Made by a program: the position numbers and the translations under genes
The notes under the pieces: model-generated
Seen by the model: the letters and a program-made list of their open reading frames with translations, nothing else
Told to the model about the DNA's origin: nothing
The model's database searches: none
Origin: Dehalococcoidia bacterium
Lineage (GTDB): Bacteria > Chloroflexota > Dehalococcoidia > UBA3495 > JAAXIE01
DNA length: 10,349 nucleotides
NCBI GenBank assembly: GCA_012270525.1
Contig: JAAXIE010000087.1
Location: 1 to 10,349 of the forward strand
Reading direction: 5' to 3'
Part shown: positions 1 through 6,758 of the stretch, piece by piece
Layout: every line of letters starts with the position of its first letter
How positions within the stretch are numbered: the first letter of the stretch is position 1

Positions 1-1787
1 GTCGAATGCTCCTCTTCCCGCGTCACCATGTAGGACGGGCACATGGTGCCCTCGGCCTTGCGACAAGCCCCCATGCCGTTGCACTGCTCCACAGCCCCAG
101 CGAAATCGGTATCAGCAGAGAAGTCGAGGGACACCCTTGGGCTGGTGGCCTGGTATGACGTGCCGTACCGCAGGTTCTCTGTCAGGGATGGCGTGTCGAT
201 AATCTTTCCCGGGTTCATGATCCCCTTGGGATCGAACACCCTCTTGACCTGGCGGAAGGCTTGGTAAATCTGGGGGCCGAACATCTTTTCCGTGAACACC
301 CCCCGCACGATGCCGTCTCCGTGCTCTCCGCTGAGGCACCCCCCGAACTCCAGAACGAGGTCGCTGACAGCCTCGGCGATGGAGACCATACGGTCGATGC
401 CCTGCTGGTCCTTCAGGCTGACCAGTGGTCGGATGTGCAGGCAGCCCACGCTTGCATGCCCGTAGTAGCCCGCCTCCGTGTTGTGGTCTCGCACCACCTC
501 CTGGAAGCGACGCACGTACTCCCCCAGCCGGTCCGGGTCCACCGCTGTGTCCTCCACGTATGGCAGGGGCTTGGCATCCCCGTGGACGCTCATAAGCAGC
601 CCCAGCCCAGCCCGCCGGATGGCCCATACGTTCGCCTGCTGTGCGGCGTCGGTCATGTTCACCGACGCATAGGCCAACCGCGCATGACCCATCCGCGCCT
701 TCAGGTCTTCCAGCTTGGACCGCAACTCCTCCTCGGTCTCTCCGTAGAACTCCACCAGCAGCAGCGAATCGGGCTCGCCTTCCAAAAAGGTCATGTTGCG
801 AGCGTACCCTAGGGACTCGCGACACCGGTCCAGCATCATGCGGTCCACCAACTCGACGGCCGACGGGTGATGCTCCAGTATCGGGATCGTCGCCTCGCAC
901 GCACGTACCAGATCGTTGAAATGGATCACCGCCAGCCCGCGCATCCGCGGTCGTGCCACCAGGTTGATCTTGGCCTCGGTCACAGTGCAGAGAGTCCCCT
1001 CGGACCCCACCACCATGCGGGCCATGTTCAGTCGCTTCTTCTCTCCCTGGCCCGCCGCCGGATCCATGAAATCTTCTAGGTTGTAGCCACTCACCCGGCG
1101 AATCACCTTGGGGTAACGGGCCTCGATCTCGTCCCGGTTCGCCTTGGCGATGTCGATCACACCACGGTAGACCTGCGCTTCCAAGCCGTCGCCGGAGAGC
1201 TTGCCCTCGATCCGGTCGGTCTCTATCGGGCCAAAATGCGCCCGGCTCCCATCCGACAGGACGGTCTGCACCTCCACCACGTGGTCGATGGTCTTCCCGT
1301 AAATCACCGAGTGAGAACCACAGGTATTGTTCCCGATGCCCCCGCCTACGCAAGCCCGGTTGGATGTCGTGGGGTCGGGTGCGTAGTGGTATCCGTAGGG
1401 AAAGAGCTGGCGATTGAGGTGGTCGAGCACGATCCCCGGTTGTACTCGTGCCCATCCTTCCTCAGCGTTTACCTCCAGCAGTTGGTCCATGTGCTTGCTG
1501 AAGTCCAGCACCAGGCCCGTATTGACCCCCTGCCCAGCCAAACTGGTGCCTCCGCACCGCGGTAGAATCGGCACCCCGTGCCTCGCCGCCACCTCCACCG
1601 CAGCCTGCACATCATCTGCATCCCGCGGGATAACCACTCCGATGGGTTTCATCTGGTAGATGCTCGCGTCTGTGCTGTACAGGACCCGCGAGAAATCGTC
1701 GAACCTCACGTCGCCGGAGATGCGCCGTTCCAGTTCCTGCTGCAACTCGGCTGCATCCCCTTGCCGAGACACGGTAGCCATAGCCAT
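1..1787 (-). CDS. FAD-linked oxidase fused to 4Fe-4S domain (GlcD/D-lactate dehydrogenase/YdiJ type), C-terminus beyond window
   Basis: Frame is open for 595 codons from ATG at 1787 (minus strand) to the window edge. Residues about 47-185 form the PCMH-type FAD domain (GGTSLAGQGVNTG at 79-91, VGGGIGNNTCGSHS at 147-160). Residues about 285-530 are the FAD-linked oxidase C-terminal domain (YGHASVGCLHIRP at 442-453, GEHGDG at 487-492, FDPKGIMNPGKI near 518-529). An iron-sulfur domain then begins: C569, C575 and C583-Pro. Family knowledge: such fusions oxidise a D-2-hydroxyacid (glycolate, D-lactate, D-2-hydroxyglutarate) and pass electrons on through Fe-S clusters; full proteins are roughly 950-1000 residues, so several hundred residues are outside. 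GGAGGG precedes the start; an in-frame ATG at 1781 has better spacing and is equally possible. The exact substrate cannot be told from sequence. Neighbouring genes for tartronate semialdehyde and CoA-ligase chemistry make glycolate or a related hydroxyacid plausible. Confidence 0.9.
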   Translation of the reverse strand, partial: MAMATVSRQGDAAELQQELERRISGDVRFDDFSRVLYSTDASIYQMKPIGVVIPRDADDVQAAVEVAARHGVPILPRCGGTSLAGQGVNTGLVLDFSKHMDQLLEVNAEEGWARVQPGIVLDHLNRQLFPYGYHYAPDPTTSNRACVGGGIGNNTCGSHSVIYGKTIDHVVEVQTVLSDGSRAHFGPIETDRIEGKLSGDGLEAQVYRGVIDIAKANRDEIEARYPKVIRRVSGYNLEDFMDPAAGQGEKKRLNMARMVVGSEGTLCTVTEAKINLVARPRMRGLAVIHFNDLVRACEATIPILEHHPSAVELVDRMMLDRCRESLGYARNMTFLEGEPDSLLLVEFYGETEEELRSKLEDLKARMGHARLAYASVNMTDAAQQANVWAIRRAGLGLLMSVHGDAKPLPYVEDTAVDPDRLGEYVRRFQEVVRDHNTEAGYYGHASVGCLHIRPLVSLKDQQGIDRMVSIAEAVSDLVLEFGGCLSGEHGDGIVRGVFTEKMFGPQIYQAFRQVKRVFDPKGIMNPGKIIDTPSLTENLRYGTSYQATSPRVSLDFSADTDFAGAVEQCNGMGACRKAEGTMCPSYMVTREEEHS

Positions 1788-1819
1788 GGGACCCTCCGGG
1801 TACGGGTGGCTTGCGCCAG

Positions 1820-1848
1820 AATGTAGCCTAAACCGGAAGGCGTATCAA
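1820..1848 (-). promoter_or_regulatory. sigma70-type promoter for the FAD-linked oxidase
   Basis: On the minus strand TTGATA (1848-1843) is followed by exactly 17 bases and TACATT (1825-1820). Each box matches the consensus at 5 and 4 of 6 positions respectively. The predicted transcript start is near 1813, leaving a leader of about 25 bases that holds GGAGGG just before the ATG at 1787. The promoter is predicted by eye only. Confidence 0.6.
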
Positions 1849-1874
1849 CACACCATCAGGCTATGGCTGGGGGC

Positions 1875-1917
1875 CTCGGCAGACAGGCCCGCCGAGCAAA
1901 GGCCCGTCCCTTGGGCC
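1875..1917. other. two adjacent small hairpins between divergent promoters
   Basis: CTCGGC (1875-1880) pairs with GCCGAG (1891-1896) across a 10-base loop. GGCCC (1901-1905) pairs with GGGCC (1913-1917) across a 7-base loop. They lie between the two divergent promoters at 1820-1848 and 1950-1978. They could be an operator region or a structured remnant, or simply chance in GC-rich DNA; there is no T-run on either side that would make them terminators. Confidence 0.25.
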
Positions 1918-1949
1918 GCTACGTCATCACGGTGCCGCCACCCCAATCG

Positions 1950-1978
1950 TTGACCCCAAGCTGGGCTGGTGCTAGCGT
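1950..1978 (+). promoter_or_regulatory. sigma70-type promoter for the ribokinase-like gene
   Basis: TTGACC (1950-1955) and TAGCGT (1973-1978) are separated by exactly 17 bases, and the -10 box is preceded by TG at 1970-1971 (extended -10). Transcription would start near 1985, about 26 bases before the ATG at 2011. The -35 box matches 5 of 6 consensus positions; the -10 box is weaker and may rely on the TG extension. Confidence 0.55.
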
Positions 1979-2010
1979 GCTGCCACCCTGCATCCGAACG
2001 GAAGCAAGAG

Positions 2011-2943
2011 ATGGGGCCTACCCGTATCGTCGTTCTCGGCGGCATCAACATGGACCTGGTAACCACCGTCGAACGGTTTCCCGTCCCCGGTGAAACGGTG
2101 GTAGGACGAACCTTCACCACTTACACCGGTGGCAAAGGCGCCAACCAAGCCGTGGCGGCAGCCCGCCTGGGCGCGAACGTGAACATGGTGGGGCGTGTGG
2201 GCGACGACGACTTTGGCCTCCAGTTGAAGAGCGGGCTGTCGCGGGAGGCTATCGACGTCTCTGGTGTGGCGGTCGAACCCCGAACGTCTTCGGGCATCGC
2301 TCTGATACAGATCGATTCCTCGGCACAGAACCAGATCGTACAGATATGGGGCGCGAACCAGACTTGCTGCTCCGAGGAAGTGAGGTGTATCGAGTCCGCG
2401 ATCGTCGGGGCATCCGCACTGATGTTGCAGTTGGAAGTCCCGGTGGAAATCTCATTGCGGGCAGCCGAGGTTGCTCGCGCTCACGCATGCCTCGTCGTCC
2501 TCGACCCCGCCCCTGCCCCCGCATCAGACCTGTCCCCGGAACTCTATACCCTCTGCGATTGCATCACTCCCAACGAGACGGAAGCTCAAGCACTCGTGGG
2601 CTTCCCCATCTCCGACACCGGCTCCGCCCATCGCGCCGCCACAGAGTTGGTCCGCCGCGGTGCCAGGTCGGCCGTCATCAAGATGGGCCACCGCGGTGCC
2701 TGTTTCGTCTCGGCAACCAGAACAGGGCACGTTGCACCCTTCCCCGTCGACCCCGTGGATACCGTAGCCGCTGGTGACGCCTTCAACGCGGCCTTGGCGG
2801 TGACTCTTGCCGAAGGAAAGTCCCTGGCGGAAGCAGTCCGGTGGGGCTCGGCCGCCGGAGCGTTGGCGGTCACCCACATCGGGGCCCAGGATGCAATGCC
2901 TCGGCGCCAAGAGGTGGAAACCCTGCTGGCCCAGTCCTCGTGA
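2011..2943 (+). CDS. rbsK: Ribokinase-like PfkB-family sugar kinase
   Basis: 310 residues, the usual ribokinase length. The family phosphorylates the C5 hydroxyl of ribose (or a related sugar) with ATP in the cytoplasm. Visible landmarks: N-terminal GGINMD (10-15) with Asp15 in the sugar-contact position, the GGKGANQAVAAARLGA block (40-55), Glu142 in MLQLE, ITPNETEA (185-192), and the PfkB signature DTVAAGDAF (250-258) with the catalytic base Asp256. These line up almost position for position with E. coli RbsK as I remember it. The start at 2011 is preferred over an upstream in-frame start at 1969 because homology begins here, GGAAG lies about 8 bases upstream, and the promoter at 1950-1978 would put the longer start outside the transcript. 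No ribose transporter or RbsD is in view, so substrate assignment is weaker than family assignment. Confidence 0.85.
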   Translation: MGPTRIVVLGGINMDLVTTVERFPVPGETVVGRTFTTYTGGKGANQAVAAARLGANVNMVGRVGDDDFGLQLKSGLSREAIDVSGVAVEPRTSSGIALIQIDSSAQNQIVQIWGANQTCCSEEVRCIESAIVGASALMLQLEVPVEISLRAAEVARAHACLVVLDPAPAPASDLSPELYTLCDCITPNETEAQALVGFPISDTGSAHRAATELVRRGARSAVIKMGHRGACFVSATRTGHVAPFPVDPVDTVAAGDAFNAALAVTLAEGKSLAEAVRWGSAAGALAVTHIGAQDAMPRRQEVETLLAQSS

Positions 2944-2973
2944 TGAGTCACTAACCGCCCAGTCGACCCGCCG

Positions 2974-2982
2974 TGCTATCCT
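2974..2982 (+). promoter_or_regulatory. extended -10 element immediately upstream of the NUDIX gene
   Basis: TGCTATCCT has the extended -10 form (TG, one base, then TATCCT at 2977-2982). It ends 9 bases before the ATG at 2992, the distance at which a transcript would begin at or next to the start codon. No -35 box is visible 17 bases upstream and no Shine-Dalgarno stands before this ATG, which fits a leaderless message. The gene could equally be read through from the kinase 48 bases upstream. Confidence 0.35.
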
Positions 2983-2991
2983 GACCATGCA

Positions 2992-3489
2992 ATGACCACC
3001 CATGGCGACCGGTACTGCACCAGCTGTGGCTCGACTCTCGAAACGAGGCAGATCGAGAGCAAGACCCGCCCCGTCTGTACCAACTGCGGCCGGGTCATGT
3101 ACTACGATCCCAAGGTGTCCACCGTTTGCATCGTGGCCCGGAACGGTGAAGTGCTCTTCATATGCCGTGGCAATGAACCGGGATACGGCCTGTGGAGCCT
3201 GCCGGGTGGCTACGTAGACCGCGGTGAGGTGGTCGAGGAAGCGGCCGCCCGCGAGGTACTGGAGGAGACCGGCTTGCAGGTAGAAGTCGGCACCCTCTTG
3301 GGAGTGTTCTCCGAGCCTGGCCGTCCCGTGATACTGGTCGTCTACGAGGCAGAAGAGCGCGGGGGAATTCTCGCAGCCGGCTCCGAGGCACTGGACTTGG
3401 GCTTCTTCTCGCCCGATGCCCTCCCGCCCATCGCCTTCCCCCGCGACGCCCATCTCCTCGACCTGTGGGCACAGAACAAGTCCCAATAG
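2992..3489 (+). CDS. NUDIX hydrolase with N-terminal zinc ribbon
   Basis: 165 residues. Cys9/Cys12 (CTSCG) and Cys29/Cys32 (CTNCG) form a zinc ribbon of the Nudix_N_2 kind. The complete Nudix box G-x5-E-x7-REUxEExGU runs from Gly73 through Glu79 and Arg87-Glu88 to Glu91, Glu92 and Gly94, so the Mg-binding glutamates are intact. Family knowledge: such proteins hydrolyse nucleoside diphosphate derivatives, most often ADP-ribose or related dinucleotides. The SQPWPFPxS motif that marks NADH pyrophosphatase (NudC) after the Nudix box is absent, so ADP-ribose-type pyrophosphatase is the better guess. It begins 48 bases after the kinase stop without a recognisable Shine-Dalgarno. ATG at 2987 is out of frame and not used. 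Confidence 0.88.
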   Translation: MTTHGDRYCTSCGSTLETRQIESKTRPVCTNCGRVMYYDPKVSTVCIVARNGEVLFICRGNEPGYGLWSLPGGYVDRGEVVEEAAAREVLEETGLQVEVGTLLGVFSEPGRPVILVVYEAEERGGILAAGSEALDLGFFSPDALPPIAFPRDAHLLDLWAQNKSQ

Positions 3490-3499
3490 TCCTGGGGGA

Positions 3500-3513
3500 C
3501 CCACCCTCGTGGG
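3500..3513. terminator. short stem-loop after the NUDIX gene
   Basis: CCCAC (3500-3504) pairs with GTGGG (3509-3513) over a 4-base loop, 10 bases after the NUDIX stop codon and before the next promoter. The place suits a terminator, but the stem is only 5 bp and no T-tract follows, so this is weak. Confidence 0.2.
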
Positions 3514-3561
3514 AAAGGACGCATCCGGCTCGGCAAAAGGTTCTCCAAGGCCAGACTCCGC

Positions 3562-3590
3562 TTGACACCATATCTACGCCACAACATAAT
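3562..3590 (+). promoter_or_regulatory. near-consensus sigma70 promoter of the garR-sucC-sucD operon
   Basis: A perfect TTGACA (3562-3567) and CATAAT (3585-3590, 5 of 6 consensus) are separated by exactly 17 bases. This is the best promoter match in the window. The transcript would start near 3597, giving a leader of about 39 bases to the GTG at 3636 with GGAGG inside it. It makes the three downstream genes a transcription unit separate from the kinase and NUDIX genes. Confidence 0.7.
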
Positions 3591-3625
3591 CGGCCGGACA
3601 CAAACATCCCCCGCACCCAGCCTTC

Positions 3626-3630
3626 GGAGG
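3626..3630 (+). promoter_or_regulatory. Shine-Dalgarno that fixes the GTG start of garR
   Basis: GGAGG lies 5 bases before GTG at 3636. It decides against the longer open frame starting at 3465, which would overlap the NUDIX gene and run through the promoter. Confidence 0.75.
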
Positions 3631-3635
3631 CGACC

Positions 3636-4529
3636 GTGACCCAGGTGGGTTTCATAGGTCTCGGAATAATGGGCAAACCCATGGCCCGCAACCTCATCAA
3701 TGCGGGGCATTCCTTGGTCGTCCACGACCACAAAATGCCCCCGATGCAGGAGTTGGCCGCCGAGGGCGCAGCCATAGCCCAGTCCTGTCGTCAAGCCTCA
3801 GAGGGCTGCGACGTCATCATCACCATGCTGCCCGACTCGGCCAACTCCGAAGAAGCCATCATGGGGCCCAAGGGAGTCCTCGAAGGCGCCCCCGCTGGCT
3901 CTACCATCATCGACATGAGCTCCATCAATCCCTTGGTCAGCCAGAAGATAGCCAGCGAGGCCGCCAAGCATGATGTGGAGATGCTCGACGCCCCCGTTAG
4001 TGGCGGCGAACCCGGTGCCATCGCCGGAACCCTCGCCATCATGGTCGGCGGCAATGAAGAGGTCTTCCAGAAGCACGAGGAGTTGCTGCATGTTATGGGG
4101 CGTAGCGTCGTCCGCGTCGGCGAGGTTGGCGCCGGTAACGTGGTCAAACTCGCCAACCAGATGATCGTCGCAGCCAACATCGAGGTCATCGGCGAGGCCC
4201 TTACCCTCTCCCAGAAGGCAGGCATCGACCCGCAGGTGGTGTTCCAAGCCATACGGGGAGGCCTCGCCGGAAGCAACGCCCTTGAAGCCAAGGGCCCCAT
4301 GATGATGGAGCGCAATTTCCGCCCCGGCTTCCGTATCAGGCTGCACCAGAAAGACCTCAACAACGCCATGGCCACGGCCAGAGACCTCGGGGTTCCCGTT
4401 CCGGTGACCAGCCTGCTGCAGCAAATATTGGGTGCCTTGGTGAACGACGGCAAGGGCGACCTCGACCACGCTGCTATCGCGCAATTCATCGAGGGCATGG
4501 CCCACACAGAGATTAGGACCCAAGCCTAG
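3636..4529 (+). CDS. garR: 2-hydroxy-3-oxopropionate (tartronate semialdehyde) reductase, GarR/GlxR type
   Basis: 297 residues, as expected for this beta-hydroxyacid dehydrogenase. It reduces tartronate semialdehyde to D-glycerate with NAD(P)H. The Rossmann loop GLGIMG is at 8-13, the substrate motif DAPVSGGEPGAI at 118-129, and the catalytic lysine is Lys171 in GNVVKLANQ. The C-terminal half contains VFQAIRGGLAGS (202-213) and NFRPGFRIRLHQKDL (227-241), stretches that match E. coli GarR closely and separate this enzyme from the general 3-hydroxyisobutyrate dehydrogenases. The start is GTG with GGAGG 5 bases upstream. It is the first gene of an operon: sucC begins 4 bases after its stop. The classical partners glyoxylate carboligase (Gcl) and glycerate kinase are not in the window. 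A different short hydroxyacid substrate remains possible. Confidence 0.88.
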   Translation: MTQVGFIGLGIMGKPMARNLINAGHSLVVHDHKMPPMQELAAEGAAIAQSCRQASEGCDVIITMLPDSANSEEAIMGPKGVLEGAPAGSTIIDMSSINPLVSQKIASEAAKHDVEMLDAPVSGGEPGAIAGTLAIMVGGNEEVFQKHEELLHVMGRSVVRVGEVGAGNVVKLANQMIVAANIEVIGEALTLSQKAGIDPQVVFQAIRGGLAGSNALEAKGPMMMERNFRPGFRIRLHQKDLNNAMATARDLGVPVPVTSLLQQILGALVNDGKGDLDHAAIAQFIEGMAHTEIRTQA

Positions 4530-4533
4530 CCCC

Positions 4534-5688
4534 ATGAACCTGCACGAATACCAGGCCAAGGCCCTGATGGCCCAGTACGGAGTGCCCATCCCACGGGCCG
4601 AGGTCACCGACAGCCCCTCCGAAGCCGGACGTATCACGGAAGACCTCGGTGGCCGGTCAATTGTGAAAGCCCAGATTCACGCTGGCTCCCGTGGCAGGGC
4701 TGGCGGCATCATTCCCGTCGATTCCCCCTGGAGAGCCGAGGAAGCGGCTACCTTTCTGCTGGGCAGGCAGTTGGTCACAGCCCAGACCGGCCCCGGAGGG
4801 GCCCCCGTGCATCGTGTGCTGGTGGAGCAGCCCGTGCGGGCCGCCAAGGAGCTGTATCTCGCCATCACCGTCGACCGCACTTACCGTGGGCCCGTGGTCA
4901 TCGCATGTGCATCCGGTGGCATGAACATCGAGGAAGTAGCCAGCGCCTCCCCCGAAAAAATACTCCGCCAAGCCATAGACCCGCTGGTCGGGTTCCAAGG
5001 CTTCCAAGGGCGCCGCCTTGCCGACGGCATGGGCCTCGACCGCTCCCACGTCCGACAGGCAAGCGAGATCATGGCCGGGCTGGCCCGCTTTTTCGTCGAC
5101 ATGGATTGTTCGCTGGTGGAAATCAACCCGCTGGTTGTTACCGCTGATGGCGACCTGTTGGCTCTCGACGCCAAGGTCAACCTCGACGACGACGCCGTCT
5201 TCCGCCACCCCGAGGCCCAGGAGTTGCGCGACCCAACTCAGGAAGACCCTCTCGAACGCCAAGCCATCGACGCCGGCATTGCCTACGTCAAGCTGGATGG
5301 CGATGTTGGCTGCTTGGTGAACGGGGCAGGCCTTGCCATGGCCACCATGGACGCCATCAAGGGAGCAGGCATGAGTCCCGCCAACTTCCTCGACGTCGGC
5401 GGTGGTGCCAGCGTGGAGAAAGTGGCCGAGGCCTGCCGCCTCATGCTTTCGGACCCCGACGTCACCCGCGTGCTTCTGAACGTGTTCGGTGGTATATTGC
5501 GCTGCGACATAGCCGCCGCTGGCGTGATACAGGCCTTCCGCGAGACCAATTCCCAACTCCCCCTCTACGTCAGGATGCTTGGAACCAACGTGGACGAAGG
5601 GGCCGCCCTCCTGCGAGACTCCCAACTGGACGTTACCTTCTCCCAATCCCTGTCCGAAGTGGCGGCGGCATTGGCCATGACGAAGTGA
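4534..5688 (+). CDS. sucC: Succinyl-CoA synthetase-type ligase, beta subunit (SucC or malate-CoA ligase MtkA)
   Basis: 384 residues (E. coli SucC has 388). The beta subunit carries the ATP-grasp nucleotide site and contacts the acid. Visible: MNLHEYQAKALMAQYGVP at the N-terminus, nucleotide-binding KAQIHAGSRGRAGG (45-58), the catalytic glutamate and metal-binding Asn in VEINPLVV (Glu196, Asn198), Asp212, VNGAGLAMATMD (262-273), FLDVGGGA (285-292) and the phosphate-loop region NVFGGILRCD (316-325). It forms a heterodimer or tetramer with SucD and makes succinyl-CoA reversibly with ATP or GTP. It starts 4 bases after garR with only a distant AGGA (4515-4518), so translation is probably coupled. 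Malate-CoA ligase (MtkA) is a close homologue that I cannot exclude; the FGGI loop looks like ordinary SucC. Confidence 0.88.
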   Translation: MNLHEYQAKALMAQYGVPIPRAEVTDSPSEAGRITEDLGGRSIVKAQIHAGSRGRAGGIIPVDSPWRAEEAATFLLGRQLVTAQTGPGGAPVHRVLVEQPVRAAKELYLAITVDRTYRGPVVIACASGGMNIEEVASASPEKILRQAIDPLVGFQGFQGRRLADGMGLDRSHVRQASEIMAGLARFFVDMDCSLVEINPLVVTADGDLLALDAKVNLDDDAVFRHPEAQELRDPTQEDPLERQAIDAGIAYVKLDGDVGCLVNGAGLAMATMDAIKGAGMSPANFLDVGGGASVEKVAEACRLMLSDPDVTRVLLNVFGGILRCDIAAAGVIQAFRETNSQLPLYVRMLGTNVDEGAALLRDSQLDVTFSQSLSEVAAALAMTK

Positions 5689-5707
5689 CATCGGGAACGG
5701 GTAGCAC

Positions 5708-6595
5708 GTGAGCATTCTGGTTGGAGAAAACACCCGTCTGGTCGTCCAGGGTATCACCGGTCAGGAAGGCAGCTTCCACGCCCGCGCCTGCAAGGCCTAT
5801 GGCACCAACCTCGTCGCCGGGGTTACCCCCGGTCGCGGTGGACAGCTCTTCGACGAGACCGTCCCCGTGTTCGACTCCATGGACGAAGCCGTTTCCCGGA
5901 CCGGGGCCAACACCTCCCTGATCTTTGTCCCGCCACCCTTCGCAGCCGAGGCCATGATTGAAGCCGTGCTCTCCGGCGTGAACCTCGTGATCTGCATCAC
6001 AGAAGGCGTCCCCGTGATGGACACGGTGCGCGTCGTGCGCTTCATCGAGCACCGCCCCGTCACCCTCATCGGCCCGAACTGCCCAGGCCTCATCACGCCC
6101 GGTGCCCGCTGCAAAGTGGGCATCATGCCAGGAGCCATCCACATGCCGGGCCGCATGGGGCTGGTCTCTCGCAGTGGCACCCTGACCTACGAGGCGGTGG
6201 GCCAGCTTACCGCCCTGGGCATCGGCCAGACCACCTGTGTGGGCGTCGGTGGCGACCCCTTGGTTGGCACGGGCTTCGTTGATGTGCTGCGCCGCTTCCA
6301 GGACGACCCTGAAACCGAGATGGTCACCCTCATAGGCGAGATTGGCGGTACCATGGAACAGGAAGCAGCCGAGTTCATCCGCGATGAGATGACCAAGCCC
6401 GTGGCAGCCCTCATCGCTGGAGCGACTGCTCCCCAAGGCAAGCGCATGGGCCATGCTGGCGCAGTCATCACCGGCCAAGCCGCCACTGCATCCGCCAAGA
6501 CAGACGCCTTGCGCCAAGCAGGTGCTCGCATCATCCCGTCCCCCGCCGAAATCGGCTCTACCGCCAAGTCCATGCTGGACTCCCTCACCCGCTAG
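5708..6595 (+). CDS. sucD: Succinyl-CoA synthetase-type ligase, alpha subunit (SucD or malate-CoA ligase MtkB)
   Basis: 295 residues. The alpha subunit binds CoA and carries the phosphohistidine. Visible: CoA-binding [10 protein letters not shown] (15-24) and TPGRGG (40-45), GPNCPG (122-127), SRSGTLTYE (154-162), the glutamate pairing with the phosphohistidine (Glu211 in IGEIGG), and the active His249 in [12 protein letters not shown]. Spacing between Glu211 and His249 is the same as in E. coli (208 and 246). The TPGKGG lysine seen in most SucD is arginine here (Arg43), a conservative change. The GTG start at 5708 is forced, because an in-frame TAG lies at 5702-5704; the upstream GGG-rich Shine-Dalgarno is weak. 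It follows sucC by 19 bases and closes the operon. No T-rich terminator is visible after the stop at 6595. Confidence 0.9.
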   Translation: MSILVGENTRLVVQGITGQEGSFHARACKAYGTNLVAGVTPGRGGQLFDETVPVFDSMDEAVSRTGANTSLIFVPPPFAAEAMIEAVLSGVNLVICITEGVPVMDTVRVVRFIEHRPVTLIGPNCPGLITPGARCKVGIMPGAIHMPGRMGLVSRSGTLTYEAVGQLTALGIGQTTCVGVGGDPLVGTGFVDVLRRFQDDPETEMVTLIGEIGGTMEQEAAEFIRDEMTKPVAALIAGATAPQGKRMGHAGAVITGQAATASAKTDALRQAGARIIPSPAEIGSTAKSMLDSLTR

Positions 6596-6656
6596 CACCT
6601 CCTCCCATGACCTCCCTCACAACCCCTCAACCCCAGCTAACCCTCATTGGTGGGCG

Positions 6657-6668
6657 CAGCCATGGCTG
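6657..6668. promoter_or_regulatory. 12-bp palindrome upstream of the dioxygenase promoter, candidate operator
   Basis: CAGCCATGGCTG is a perfect 12-bp inverted repeat ending 11 bases before the -35 box at 6680. GCG at 6654-6656 and CGC at 6670-6672 extend the symmetry if one base (A6669) is bulged. Its position suits a dimeric transcription factor site. No regulator gene is in view. Confidence 0.35.
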
Positions 6669-6679
6669 ACGCAACTCTG

Positions 6680-6708
6680 TTGACAGCCCCCGTACCATCG
6701 TTTACAAA
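6680..6708 (+). promoter_or_regulatory. sigma70 promoter of the 3-hydroxyanthranilate dioxygenase gene
   Basis: A perfect TTGACA (6680-6685) and TACAAA (6703-6708) are spaced by exactly 17 bases. The transcript would start near 6715, leaving about 44 bases to the ATG at 6759. The gene is thus separately expressed from sucCD. Confidence 0.65.
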
Positions 6709-6745
6709 GGTCGAAGGTGGAGTTCTCACAACCCCCCACTCCGAT

Positions 6746-6751
6746 AGGAGG
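6746..6751 (+). promoter_or_regulatory. Shine-Dalgarno selecting the start at 6759
   Basis: AGGAGG ends 7 bases before ATG at 6759. It decides against the in-frame ATG at 6717, which lies at the predicted transcript start and has no Shine-Dalgarno, and against the out-of-frame ATG at 6754. Confidence 0.8.
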
Positions 6752-6758
6752 CGATGCC

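Noticed and set aside
112..1455. Long minus-strand open frame of 447 codons inside the oxidase gene
   Set aside because: Its product is Arg/Gly/Pro-rich without family motifs, while the neighbouring frame reads as a continuous FAD-oxidase for 595 residues. It is a shadow frame of GC-rich DNA.
1969..2010. Upstream in-frame start of the ribokinase-like gene
   Set aside because: It would overlap the predicted -10 box, and ribokinase homology starts at 2011.
3465..3635. Upstream extension of the garR frame
   Set aside because: It overlaps the NUDIX gene and the promoter; the GTG at 3636 has a good Shine-Dalgarno and the Rossmann motif follows at once.
3798..6598. Long minus-strand frames opposite garR, sucC and sucD (279, 366 and 321 codons)
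   Set aside because: They mirror the codon pattern of the real genes, are rich in Gly/His/Asp or Ala/Ser, and show no recognisable domain.
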